From Saccharothrix tamanrassetensis (GTDB lineage Bacteria > Actinomycetota > Actinomycetes > Mycobacteriales > Pseudonocardiaceae), in contig NZ_JACHJN010000002.1 of assembly GCF_014203665.1 (NCBI RefSeq), positions 558,001 through 622,000 on the forward strand: a DNA stretch of 64,000 nucleotides, read 5' to 3'. The notes under the pieces were generated by a model. The model worked only from the letters and a program-made list of their open reading frames with translations. It searched no databases and was not told where the DNA came from. The first letter of the stretch is position 1; every line of letters starts with the position of its first letter. Below, piece after piece: positions 18,569 to 27,400 of this stretch. A program made the position numbers and the translations under genes.

Positions 18569-19132
18569 CTACGCCTTCGTGTACGTCGTGAAGACCACCC
18601 CCGATCCGAACGTCCGCGTCTCGGCCTTGGTGAACAGCGCCACCGGGAACTCCCCGTCGAACAGCGGGATGCCCTTGCCCAGCACGATCGGGTGGATCTT
18701 CAGGACCAGCCGGTCGATCTCCGGTACCAAGGACGCAGCGAGCTTGCCGCCGCCGCACAGGTAGATGTCCAGGCCGTCCTCGGCTTTGAGCTCGCGGACC
18801 TTCGCCGGCAGCTCGCTGCCGGGCACGACCTCCACGTCGTCCGGTGTCCCGCTGAGCGTGTCGGACACGACGTACTGGCGCAGGTGCGGATACGGGCTGG
18901 CCAACCCGCCCGGCACCTGGTACGTGCCCCGCCCCATCAGGATGGTGTCGAAGTTCGTGTTGGGCGCGTCGATGCCGAACGCCTCCCGCGCCTGGGCGGG
19001 CAGCGCGTCCGGGTACTCCTCGAAGAGCGCGGCCATGTGGTCGCCCTCGTACAGGAAGTCCCCGACGCCCCCGTCGGGCGCCGCGATGAACCCGTCCAGG
19101 GACATCGCCACCAGGTAAGTCAGATTTCGCAT
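18569..19132 (-). CDS. RibD C-terminal/dihydrofolate-reductase-like reductase
   Basis: A 187-residue protein of the DHFR-fold RibD C-terminal family, probably an NADPH-dependent reductase of unknown substrate. It starts MRNLTYLVAMSLDGFIAAPDG, the family's typical first strand, and contains ILMGRGTYQ and LYLCGGGKLAASL-like nucleotide-binding elements. The ATG at 19132 has GAGGGG upstream; the frame reaches 19162 but the extra residues are leader. It is divergent from a TetR-type regulator 68 bases away that probably controls it. Confidence 0.88.
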   Translation of the reverse strand: MRNLTYLVAMSLDGFIAAPDGGVGDFLYEGDHMAALFEEYPDALPAQAREAFGIDAPNTNFDTILMGRGTYQVPGGLASPYPHLRQYVVSDTLSGTPDDVEVVPGSELPAKVRELKAEDGLDIYLCGGGKLAASLVPEIDRLVLKIHPIVLGKGIPLFDGEFPVALFTKAETRTFGSGVVFTTYTKA

Positions 19133-19158
19133 CAGTTTTCCCCTCGCTTCCACCACTC

Positions 19159-19184
19159 CCACTGTAGTACTATGGCCGCAGTGG
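19159..19184. promoter_or_regulatory. probable TetR operator between divergent genes
   Basis: CCACTG (19159-19164) and CAGTGG (19179-19184) form an inverted repeat with a 14-base spacer in the 68-base gap between the reductase and TetR genes. Position and symmetry suit an operator for the adjacent repressor. Confidence 0.5.
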
Positions 19185-19200
19185 TTGTCAAGGAGGAATC

Positions 19201-19764
19201 ATGACCAGGAATCCGGCCAGGCGGACCGCGCTGGTCAACGCGGCGATCGACGTGCTCGCCCGCGAAGGCGCGCGGGGCTTGACGTTCCGCGCCGTCGACG
19301 CGGAGGCCGGCGTGCCCACCGGTACCGCGTCGAACTACTTCGCCAACCGCGACGACCTGCTGCGACAGGTCGGGGAACACATCCACGTCCGACTCCAGCC
19401 CGCGCCCGAACGGCTCGCCAGGATCGCGCGGGCGCACAAGGACAAGGGCCTGGTGGTGGAGCTGATGCAGGAGCTGGTGGACCGCCTCCAGCGGGACCGC
19501 GCCGGGTACCTGGCGCTGCTCGAACTGCGGCTGGAGGCGACCCGGCGCCCTCAGTTGCAGGAGGCGCTGACCAGGACGATCAGCGAGAACCTGGAGGAGA
19601 ACATCCGCTTCCACCTGGACGCGGGCCTGCCCGGAGACCGCACCACCGTCGTGTCGCTGTACCTGGCGATGACCGGTCTCGTCGTAGAACACCTGACCCT
19701 TCCGGAGGTGCTGCCGGAATCGACCTTGGACGACCTGATCGTGGCGCTCGTCGACCGCGTCTAG
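19201..19764 (+). CDS. TetR-family transcriptional regulator
   Basis: A 187-residue DNA-binding repressor-type protein. The N-terminal helix-turn-helix spans residues ~8-55 (LVNAAIDVLAREGARGLTFRAVDAEAGVPTGTASNYFANRDDLL), the hallmark TetR pattern ending in YF-NRDDLL. The C-terminal ligand domain is helical. ATG 19201 follows AGGAGG at 19191-19196. Divergent placement suggests it represses the RibD-like reductase and itself. The inducer is unknown. Confidence 0.92.
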   Translation: MTRNPARRTALVNAAIDVLAREGARGLTFRAVDAEAGVPTGTASNYFANRDDLLRQVGEHIHVRLQPAPERLARIARAHKDKGLVVELMQELVDRLQRDRAGYLALLELRLEATRRPQLQEALTRTISENLEENIRFHLDAGLPGDRTTVVSLYLAMTGLVVEHLTLPEVLPESTLDDLIVALVDRV

Positions 19765-20103
19765 GCGCGGTACCGGTCACCTGGCGGCTGTGACCGCCGT
19801 GTGACCGCAGGCCAAGGCTCATGCTGAGGCTGCGAGGCAGCGGGCAGACCTGACCGGATGGCGAAGTCGGCTGCGTCGTTCGGCCGCTTGCGACCCGGTC
19901 CGACCTGGTCCGACCTCGACCGAACCGCCGTGAATCGCCGGCCGGAGTCCGACCGAATTGCCTGGAGTCCGGCCGGGGATCTGACCGAAGCCGGCGGGCA
20001 TCCGACCTGAGTTACCTGGAGTCCGGCCGAGGTCTGGCTGGAATCCGGCGGGGTTCTGGCCTGGCCGCGTGGTTCAGCGGCTGAAGGGACTGCCCGCGTG
20101 GGG
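19765..20103. repeat. gene-free spacer with imperfect 54-bp repeats
   Basis: No gene was found between the TetR gene and the convergent DUF3017 gene. Two imperfect 54-base tandem copies (19955-20008 and 20009-20062) share the core CCTGGAGTCCGGCCG. Further related GTCCGACC motifs occur from 19895. At 20060-20125 a second short duplication repeats TCAGCGGCTGA, once in the spacer and once at the 3' end of the DUF3017 gene. Confidence 0.6.
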
Positions 20104-20406
20104 TCAGCGGCTGAGGGGTCCGCCGATGATGGTCATCGCCACGACGATCACGGCGAATCCCAGGCCGGAGTACAGCAACGCGTCGACGCTCCTGCTGCGG
20201 ATCGCGATCAGGCCCGCCTGCTCGTCCGTCACCAGCACCCGCAGCAGGGCGGCGAGCAGCAGCGCCACGCCGATCAGCACCGCGCCCTGCCGCCAGTGGT
20301 ACTGCGTGATGCGCACGAGTCCCAGCACGACCACCCCCAGCACCAGCACGAACGGCAGGTGCTGACCTGCCGCTGACCGCCAGCGCTGCTCCGGCATGAG
20401 TTCCAC
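20104..20406 (-). CDS. DUF3017 membrane protein
   Basis: A 100-residue protein with three hydrophobic segments (FVLVLGVVVLGLVRI, AVLIGVALLLAALLRVLV and LLYSGLGFAVIVVAMTI). It matches the DUF3017 family, which in other actinobacteria sits next to folD as here. Start either GTG 20406 (GGGCGGAG just upstream) or ATG 20397. It follows folD by ten bases on the same strand. Function unknown. Confidence 0.8.
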   Translation of the reverse strand: MELMPEQRWRSAAGQHLPFVLVLGVVVLGLVRITQYHWRQGAVLIGVALLLAALLRVLVTDEQAGLIAIRSRSVDALLYSGLGFAVIVVAMTIIGGPLSR

Positions 20407-20416
20407 CGCTCCGCCC

Positions 20417-21283
20417 TCAGGCCGTCGCCACGTCGCGCTCGGCTGCCTCGACCGTGTTGGTCAGCAGCATCGCGATGGTCATGGGGCCCGCGCCGCCGGG
20501 GATCGGGGCCAGGTACCCCGCCACCGACGCCACGTCCGGGTGCACGTCGCCGACCAGGCCGGCGTCGGTGCGGGTGATGCCGACGTCCACCACGGCCGCA
20601 CCGGGCTTGACCATGTCGGCGGTGATCAGGCCGGGGCTGCCCGCGCCCGCGACCACGATGTCCGCCCGGCGCACCTCGGCCGCCAGGTCCTTGGTGCCGG
20701 TGTGGCACAGGGTCACCGTGGCGTTCTCGGAGCGGCGGGTCAGCAGCAGGCCGATCGGGCGGCCAACCGTGACGCCGCGACCGACCACGGTCACGTTCGC
20801 CCCCGCGATCGGCACTTCGTAGCGGCGCAGCAGTTCGACCACGCCGCGCGGCGTGGCGGGCAGTGGGGCCTCGTCGCCGAGGACGAGTTTGCCCAGGTTG
20901 ACGGGGTGCAGTCCGTCGCCGTCCTTGCGCGGGTCGATGCGTTCCAGGATCGCGTTGGCGTCCAGGTGCTTCGGCAGCGGCAACTGCACGATGTACGCGG
21001 TGCAGGCCGGGTCGGCGTTGAGCTCGTCGATGACCGCTGCCAGCTGCTCCTGCGTGGTGTCGGCGGGCAGGTCGCGGCGGATCGACGTGATGCCGACCTT
21101 CGCGCACGCGGTGTGCTTGCCCTTCACGTACGAGTGCGAACCGGGGTCGTCGCCGACCAGCACGGTGGCCAGGCCGGGCGTCACCCCCCGCTCGACCAGT
21201 GCCGCGACTCGCGCGCGCAGGTCTTCGAAGATCGCGTCCCGGGTGGCCCTGCCGTTGAGGATCGTCGCCGTCACGCGCCCCAT
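20417..21283 (-). CDS. folD: methylenetetrahydrofolate dehydrogenase/cyclohydrolase
   Basis: Bifunctional enzyme converting 5,10-methylene-THF to 10-formyl-THF, the one-carbon donor used by PurN and PurH. It has 288 residues, standard length. Signatures include the active-site Tyr/Lys segment [15 protein letters not shown] (family YVxxKxxxxxxxGI), [12 protein letters not shown], and the nucleotide-binding [17 protein letters not shown]. The start is ATG 21283, with GTG at 21274 as an alternative. It precedes the DUF3017 gene. Confidence 0.97.
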   Translation of the reverse strand: MGRVTATILNGRATRDAIFEDLRARVAALVERGVTPGLATVLVGDDPGSHSYVKGKHTACAKVGITSIRRDLPADTTQEQLAAVIDELNADPACTAYIVQLPLPKHLDANAILERIDPRKDGDGLHPVNLGKLVLGDEAPLPATPRGVVELLRRYEVPIAGANVTVVGRGVTVGRPIGLLLTRRSENATVTLCHTGTKDLAAEVRRADIVVAGAGSPGLITADMVKPGAAVVDVGITRTDAGLVGDVHPDVASVAGYLAPIPGGAGPMTIAMLLTNTVEAAERDVATA

Positions 21284-21336
21284 CTTCGCATCACCGCCGA
21301 CCGGCGGGCCGGGCGACCGCTACCCCCGGCGGCAAC

Positions 21337-22272
21337 TCACCGCCGGGCGGGGAGTGCGGCGATCCCCACCGCCAGCAGCGTCAACGCCGTCCCCACCAGC
21401 GTCACCGCCGCCGGCCGCCCGTCCGCCGCCGGAGCGACCACGTCCACCGCCAGCGCGCCCACCAACTGCCCCGCGACCTGCCCCAACCCGACCAGCAGCA
21501 CCCCGCTCCACCGCACTGCCACCACCGCTGTCCCGATGGTCACCACCCCGAGGGCCCCACCCGCGTAGAACCACGGCGAGCCGGGCGCGGCGGACGGCAG
21601 CCCACGCACGGCCACATCCACCGCGCACACCGCGAGCAGCACGGCCGTCCCGGTCGCGAAGTTGACCAGCGTGGTCACCCGAGTGCTCCGCGCCGCCTCC
21701 CTGACCAGGCCGTTCACCGCCTGCTGCCACCCCAGCCCGATACCGGCCACCGCTGGGAGCAGCACCGGCCACAGCGCGGACGTCGGACCGAACTCGTCCG
21801 ACACCGCCACCCCGACGGCCACCACGGCGAGCGCCGCGCCCGAGACCCGTGGCCAGGTCAACGGCTGCATCCCGGCCGGCCCGAGGCCCGCCCGATCGAC
21901 CAGCAGGCTGCTCACGACCTGCGCCGCCACCACCGACACGGTGAAGGCGGCGACCCCCAGCGACGCGATCGTCAACCCCTGGGTGGACACGAAGAACGCC
22001 CCGCAAGCCCCGCCGACGCACTGCCACCAGCGGATGTCGCCGTTCCGCAACGCCTCCCGCAGCCGCACCAACCCGGCTCGCCCGGCCGCCGACGCGGGCA
22101 CCGCGACCAGCAGCAACACCAGTCCGCCGCCGAACGAGACGAGCGCCGCCAGGAACCCGTCCCGGAACACGTGCCCCAGTTCGCCGTTGAGCCGTCCCTG
22201 CACGGCGAGGAACACCCCGCCCACGAAGGCGGTGAGCGCGCCGGCCATCCGCACCGAAGTCCGCTCAGCCAA
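21337..22272 (-). CDS. YdcZ/DUF606-family DMT transporter
   Basis: A 311-residue polytopic protein of the drug/metabolite transporter superfamily, DUF606 branch, with about ten hydrophobic helices in two homologous halves. Each half begins with a similar segment (LTAFVGGVFLAVQGRLNGELG early; GIGLGWQQAVNGLVRE later). The start is TTG 22272, preceded by GGAGGG, and overlaps the end of the MFS gene by eight bases, so the two are translationally coupled. Substrate unknown. Confidence 0.82.
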   Translation of the reverse strand: MAERTSVRMAGALTAFVGGVFLAVQGRLNGELGHVFRDGFLAALVSFGGGLVLLLVAVPASAAGRAGLVRLREALRNGDIRWWQCVGGACGAFFVSTQGLTIASLGVAAFTVSVVAAQVVSSLLVDRAGLGPAGMQPLTWPRVSGAALAVVAVGVAVSDEFGPTSALWPVLLPAVAGIGLGWQQAVNGLVREAARSTRVTTLVNFATGTAVLLAVCAVDVAVRGLPSAAPGSPWFYAGGALGVVTIGTAVVAVRWSGVLLVGLGQVAGQLVGALAVDVVAPAADGRPAAVTLVGTALTLLAVGIAALPARR

Positions 22273-23494
22273 CGGGGCAGCCCTCCGGCGAAGGCTTCAC
22301 CGACCGCACCCGGCTCGCCAGCAGCACCCCGAGCACCGCCGCCACGGCACTCGCCCCGGCCGCCGCCGCGGGTCCGACGTGGTCGAGCAGCCACCCGGCG
22401 ACCGGCAGCATCGCCGCCGTCCCGGCCGTGGTGAACGCTCCCATCCACCCGAAAGCCTCGGCCTTCCGCCCGTCCGGCGCGAGGTCGCTGATGCGTTCGT
22501 TGTTGGCGGCGATCGCCGGCGCGATGGCCATCCCGCCCACGCACAGCACCAGGCCGATCAGCCACACCGACGACGGCTCCATGACCGGCGGCAGCACCGG
22601 CACCAGCGCCACCACCCCCAGCGCCAGCAGCACCATCCGCCGGGTGAACCGGACCCTGCCGCTCAACCCGCCCGCGATCAGCCCTCCCAGCACCGACCCG
22701 ACGCCCCACACCGCCGTCAGCACACCGGCCATCACGGGACTGCCCAGGTCACGGGCCCAGGCGATGATCACCATGTCGACGGTCAGCAGCGAAGCGACGA
22801 TGCACAGCGCGGTGACCAGCGCGAACACCATCGAACGGTCGGCCAGCAGGGTCCGGCCGCCGGGCTTGCGCTCGTGCGGCACGGGCTCGTCCAACCCGGC
22901 CCGGAGCATCGCCGCGCGGAACCCGAACGACCCGAGCACGGCCAGCGCACCGCACGTCCACAGCGCGATCTGGGGGTTCACCACCGCCACCACCACCGCG
23001 ATCAGCGCGGGCCCGAGGACGTAGGTGACCTCCTGCATGGACGCCTCGACGGTGAACACGGCCTGCCGCGCCGGCCCGTGGGCCAGCCTCGGGAAACTCG
23101 CCCGGCTCAGCTGGGTCACCGGCGGCATCGACATCCCCGCCAGCGCTGCGGCCAGCACCGACAACGGCCACCAGGACGGCGACAGCAGCGCGGGGAGCAG
23201 TCCCGCCACGCCGATCGCCAGCGCGTAGCCCAACGTGGTGACCAGCAGCAACCGGCTCGCCGGGCTCCGGTCGGCGGAACGGCCGCGCAACGGGCTCGCC
23301 ACCCCCAAGCCGAGCGAGAACGCGCCGCCGACCAGCCCCGCCGCCGCGTACGACCCGGTCCACCCGGCGATCAGGAACGACGTCGCCAGCGGCGTGCCGG
23401 GCAGGTGCACCCGGCCGAGCAACGACCACAGCAACAACGCGGGCAGTCCTGGGATGGCCGCGAGTTCGCGGTAGGGCCGGAGCACGTCGTCCAC
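22265..23494 (-). CDS. MFS-family transporter
   Basis: A 409-residue major-facilitator-type permease with about twelve hydrophobic helices; short Arg-rich loops such as LRGRSADRSPASRLL and LSGRVRFTRRMVL sit at positions typical of the inter-helix 2-3 and 8-9 loops of MFS drug exporters. The frame stays open far upstream because the opposite strand is coding; GTG 23494 (VDDVLRPYRELAAIPG) is the most credible start, with TTG/GTG codons 18-24 bases further upstream possible. It is upstream of and overlaps the YdcZ gene. Substrate unknown. Confidence 0.82.
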   Translation of the reverse strand: MDDVLRPYRELAAIPGLPALLLWSLLGRVHLPGTPLATSFLIAGWTGSYAAAGLVGGAFSLGLGVASPLRGRSADRSPASRLLLVTTLGYALAIGVAGLLPALLSPSWWPLSVLAAALAGMSMPPVTQLSRASFPRLAHGPARQAVFTVEASMQEVTYVLGPALIAVVVAVVNPQIALWTCGALAVLGSFGFRAAMLRAGLDEPVPHERKPGGRTLLADRSMVFALVTALCIVASLLTVDMVIIAWARDLGSPVMAGVLTAVWGVGSVLGGLIAGGLSGRVRFTRRMVLLALGVVALVPVLPPVMEPSSVWLIGLVLCVGGMAIAPAIAANNERISDLAPDGRKAEAFGWMGAFTTAGTAAMLPVAGWLLDHVGPAAAAGASAVAAVLGVLLASRVRSVKPSPEGCPVG

Positions 23495-23594
23495 TCTGCA
23501 CGGGAGCACCGACAAAGCCCTTCCGATTTCCGTGGGAACCCGAGGGCCTCGGTCAGCGTCAGCACCCTCAAGAGGCACAAGCGAGGGGACAGCT

Positions 23595-24101
23595 GTGACC
23601 GATCCCACCGGGCGCAGGGCCGAGTTGGAGGCCCGCAACGCCGCCATGCGCGAGCAGGTCGACACGCTCCTGGCGGAGCTGAAGACGAAGACGGCCGAGC
23701 TGCGGGAGACCCAGGAACGCGTCCAGGCGATCACCGCGTCGGCGGTGTCCAAGGACGGCTCGGTGCGCGCCTCCGTCGACTCCACCGGCGCGCTGACGTC
23801 CCTGGAGTTCTCCGCGAACGCCTTCGAGCGCACCACGCCGGACAAGCTGGCCCGGCTCGCCACCGAGACGGTCCTGCGAGCCGTGGCCAAGGCGCGCACC
23901 GAGTTGAACGAAGTGATCGCGCCCGCGCAGCAGGGCGGCAGCATCGACCTGTCGGAGATGCTGCCCGGCGTCCCGTCGCTGGCCGACCTCATCCCCCGGC
24001 CGCCCGCCGTCCCGCAGCCGCAGACGTCGACCCCTCGTCGTCCCGCGCCGCCCCGGGACGACGAGGACGGCGACAGCTTCATGGACAGGAGCGGCTGGTG
24101 A
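23595..24101 (+). CDS. YbaB/EbfC-family protein
   Basis: A 168-residue protein with the small YbaB nucleoid-associated fold in its first ~110 residues: an N-terminal coiled helix (RRAELEARNAAMREQVDTLLAELKTKTAEL) followed by beta strands (ITASAVSKDGSVRASVDSTGALTSLEF) and a helical end. The tail is Pro-rich. Start GTG 23595 has GAGGGG upstream. Such proteins are regularly encoded ahead of WXG100/ESX-type secreted proteins in Pseudonocardiales, where a DNA-binding role is doubtful; a secretion-chaperone role is possible (inference). The stop overlaps the next gene by four bases. Confidence 0.85.
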   Translation: MTDPTGRRAELEARNAAMREQVDTLLAELKTKTAELRETQERVQAITASAVSKDGSVRASVDSTGALTSLEFSANAFERTTPDKLARLATETVLRAVAKARTELNEVIAPAQQGGSIDLSEMLPGVPSLADLIPRPPAVPQPQTSTPRRPAPPRDDEDGDSFMDRSGW

Positions 24102-24415
24102 CCGGCGGCGGTTTTCAGGTGGACGTGCCCGGCTTGCGCCGGGGTGGTGCCCAGTTCAGCGCCTCGGGTGACGCGCTCGACGGCGTGTTCCAGGCGCTCG
24201 ACGGGGCGTTGCGGGCGGAAGGCCAGTGCTGGGGCGGTGACGAGTCCGGGCAGGCGTTCGCCAAGCAGTACGTGCCCAACTCCACGGCGACGCTCGACGC
24301 GTTCAAGAACCTCGCCAAGGCGCTCCAGGACATCCGCACCGGCATCGACCAGTCGGCCGACGCCTACGAGGGCTCCGACCAGGGCAACGCGACCGGGATC
24401 TCCCGGACCTACTGA
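24098..24415 (+). CDS. WXG100-family type VII secretion protein
   Basis: A 105-residue small helical protein of the ESAT-6/WXG100 superfamily, probably a type VII secretion substrate or partner. Two long helices flank a turn containing CWGGDESG at about residue 46 (the WxG-type position). Gly-rich N-terminus. The GTG start overlaps the YbaB-like stop (GTGA). The gene ends 24 bases before the giant toxin gene, whose N-terminus is also WXG100-like, so the two may form a secreted heterodimer. No ESX core genes lie in the window. Confidence 0.85.
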   Translation: MTGGGFQVDVPGLRRGGAQFSASGDALDGVFQALDGALRAEGQCWGGDESGQAFAKQYVPNSTATLDAFKNLAKALQDIRTGIDQSADAYEGSDQGNATGISRTY

Positions 24416-24439
24416 TCGCACTTACTGAGGGGCACAGCG

Positions 24440-27400
24440 GTGGGCATCGAGATCCCGAGCGAGGTCACCTGGCTCTTCCCGATCGTGGTCGGGCAGAGCT
24501 GGCCGGAGGGCGACGAGACGGCGCTGCGCCGCATGGCCGACGCCTACCGCACCGCCGCGCAGGGCGTGAAGTCGGTGATCGACGAGGCGAACGGCGCCGC
24601 GTCGACGGTGGTGGGCAGCCAGACCGGCGAAGCCGTGCAGCGGTTCGAGGAGTACTGGAAGAAGTTCGCCGACGGCGACGAGTCGTACCTGCCGAAGCTC
24701 CAGAAGATCTGTGAGCAGCTGGCGGAGAGCTGCGACAACACCGCGCTGGAGGTCGAGTACACCAAGCTGTCGATCATCGCGTCGCTGATCGCGCTGGCCA
24801 TCGAGATCGCGGCGCTGGTGGCGGCGGCCTTCGGCACCTTCGGCGCGTCCACCGCGGGCATCCCCATCGCCCAGCAGGCGACCCGGCTGATCGTGCAGTT
24901 CACCTTCCGGCAGCTGGTCCTCGCGATCCTCAAAGAGGTCGCGATCTCGGTCGGCATCGACGTGGCCATCCAGGGCCTGCAGGTGGCGCGCGGCGACCGC
25001 GAGAACTGGGACTGGGGCAAGACCGGCGAGGCCGCGGTGTCCGGTGCGGTCTCCGGTCTGGTGGGTGGCGCGTCCGGCGGTCTGAAGTTCGAGGGTGGCG
25101 GTCTGCCCGGCCAGGTGGCCGTCGGTGCGACCCGCGGGGCCGTGGAAGGCGCGGTGTCGACCGTCGGCACGGCGGCCGTGATGGGGCAGGACATCAGCGC
25201 GCGGGACGTCCTCATGGGTGCGTCGGCGGGCGCGGTCTCCGGCGGGATCGGCGGTGCGAAGGACGGCCTGACCGTCGAACCGCCGCGGGTGAACGCCGGC
25301 GGGCCGGACGGTGGTCCGCCCAACCTCGGCCCGACTTCCCCACCGCCCGACCTGGGCCCGTCCGGCACGCCTGGTGGTTCGCCCGGCGGGTCTCCGGGTG
25401 GCGCTCCCGGCGGATCTCCCGGTGGATCTCCCGGTGGTGCGCCGGGTGGCGCTTCCGGCGGTCCGGGGGTCAACCGGGACGGCCTCGACCGGGTCGGCAG
25501 CGGCCCCGACTCGACTACGGCGTCTTCGGTCGCCGCGCCGCCTGCTCCTTCGGCTCCGGTTGGTGCGCCACCGCCTGTTCGTGGTGGCGACCACTCGCCT
25601 GCGCCGGGTGGATCTCCTGCGCCTTCGGGCTTCTCGGGTGGCCCTGCTCCTGCTGCGGCTCCTCCGGCTCGTCCTTCGGGTGGGTCGCTGCCGACTTCCG
25701 CCGGTACTGGCGGTGGTACGCCTTCGATCAGCGGCCGTCTCGGCGGGCCTTCGGCCGGCGGTGGTCTGCCCGGTGGTGGTGTGCCTGCCGGTGGCGGTGT
25801 GCCTGGTGGAGGTGTGCCGGGTTCGGGGTCGACGCCTGGTGGAGGTTCCGGCGGCACGCCCGTTCGTGCGACCGGTGGTCTGCCGGGTGTGCCGGGCGGG
25901 TCGGCGTTCGGTGGTCCTTCGAACCTCGGCTCGACTCCTGGTGGCACGGGTCTCAATGGCTCGACTCCTGGTGGGGCGGCGCATGGCACGCCCGGTGTCG
26001 GCTCGCCGCCCGGTGGGGCTGTGCCTGGCTCGACTCCTGGTGGGACCACTGCCGGCGGAACCACTGCCGGTGGTCCGACTCCGGGTGGCTCGACGCCGGG
26101 TGCTCCGGCTCCGGGGTCTCCGGCTCCGGGTGCGTCCACTCCGGGTGCGTCGACGCTTGGCGGTAGTCCGGCCGGCTCGACTCCTGGTGGCGCTGTTCCC
26201 GGCGGTTCTGTTCCTGGCGGTGCTGTGCCCGGTGGTGCTGTTCCGGGAGGTGCTGTGCCCGGTGGTGCTGTGCCCGGTGGTGCTGTGCCTGGAGCGGGTG
26301 TGCCGGGTGGTGCGGTGCCTGGGGCGAGTGTGCCTGGTGCCGGGCCGTTGCCCGGGGTGACCGGTGGGCCGGTGCCCGGTGTGGCTCCGGTTGCCGGCCC
26401 GGCGCCGGCCGCGCCGGTGGCTGGTCCCGGTGCCGGTTCGGGTGGCCCGGTTGCCGGCGGTCCCGTTTCCGCTGGTGCTGCTCCGGGTGGTGCTGTTCCG
26501 GGTGGTTCGCCGGCCGGGATGGGTGCGCCGATGGCCGGCGGGTTCGCTCCTCCGCCTGCCAACGCGGGCGGTGCCGGTGGTGGCGGTGGGCGGGGTCCGT
26601 CCGTGCCGACGGCCAGTGGGTTCTTCTCGGATCCGGCTCCGGGCGGGAGCGAGCACAACGTCCGGGGGACCGATGCGGTCAGTGCCAGCTCCTCGGTGAC
26701 GGGGGTGCCGGTTCAACCGTTCCGGGACGCGGGGCCTGCGCCTCAGCACAACGGCTCCGGTATGCCGGAACAGCGTGGTCCGGTCGCGCCGCCTGCCGGT
26801 GGGTTCAGCCCGCCGCCGGGTGGGTTCGGGCCCCAGCCGGGGAGCTTCGGACCGACGGGTCACCAGCCTGGTGCCGGTGGTGCCGGTACCCCGTTGGCCA
26901 GGCCGGACGGTGCCACGCCGGCGCCCCGGCCAACCCCGACCGCTGCCCCGACCCCAACACCGACTGCTGCCCCGACTGCTGCCCCGACTGGTCCGGCGGC
27001 TCCGCGCGCCGACCTGGGTGCGCCGCCGCGTACGGATGGCACGGCTCCTCGGACCGAGGGTGCCGGCGCACCTCGCCCGGACTCCGGTCCCGCACCGGCC
27101 GCGCGTGGTGCCGACGCTCCGGCTCCGGCCTCTCGTGGCACGGACGCTCCGGCCTCCCGTGGTCCGGAAGGTCCGGCTTCGCGTGGCACGGACGGCCCGG
27201 TCCCGACCACTGACGGCCCGGTCCCCGCGACCGATGGTCCGACGCCGTCCACGGAAGGTCCGGTCCCGACCACAGACAGCGCCACCACCGACAGCCCGAT
27301 CACCGACAGCCCGGCGACCGACGGCCGGACCACCGACGCCGACCCGACCGCCACCCCCGGCGACGAGCATTCCCCGGTCTCCGGTCACGAGTGGCCCGCC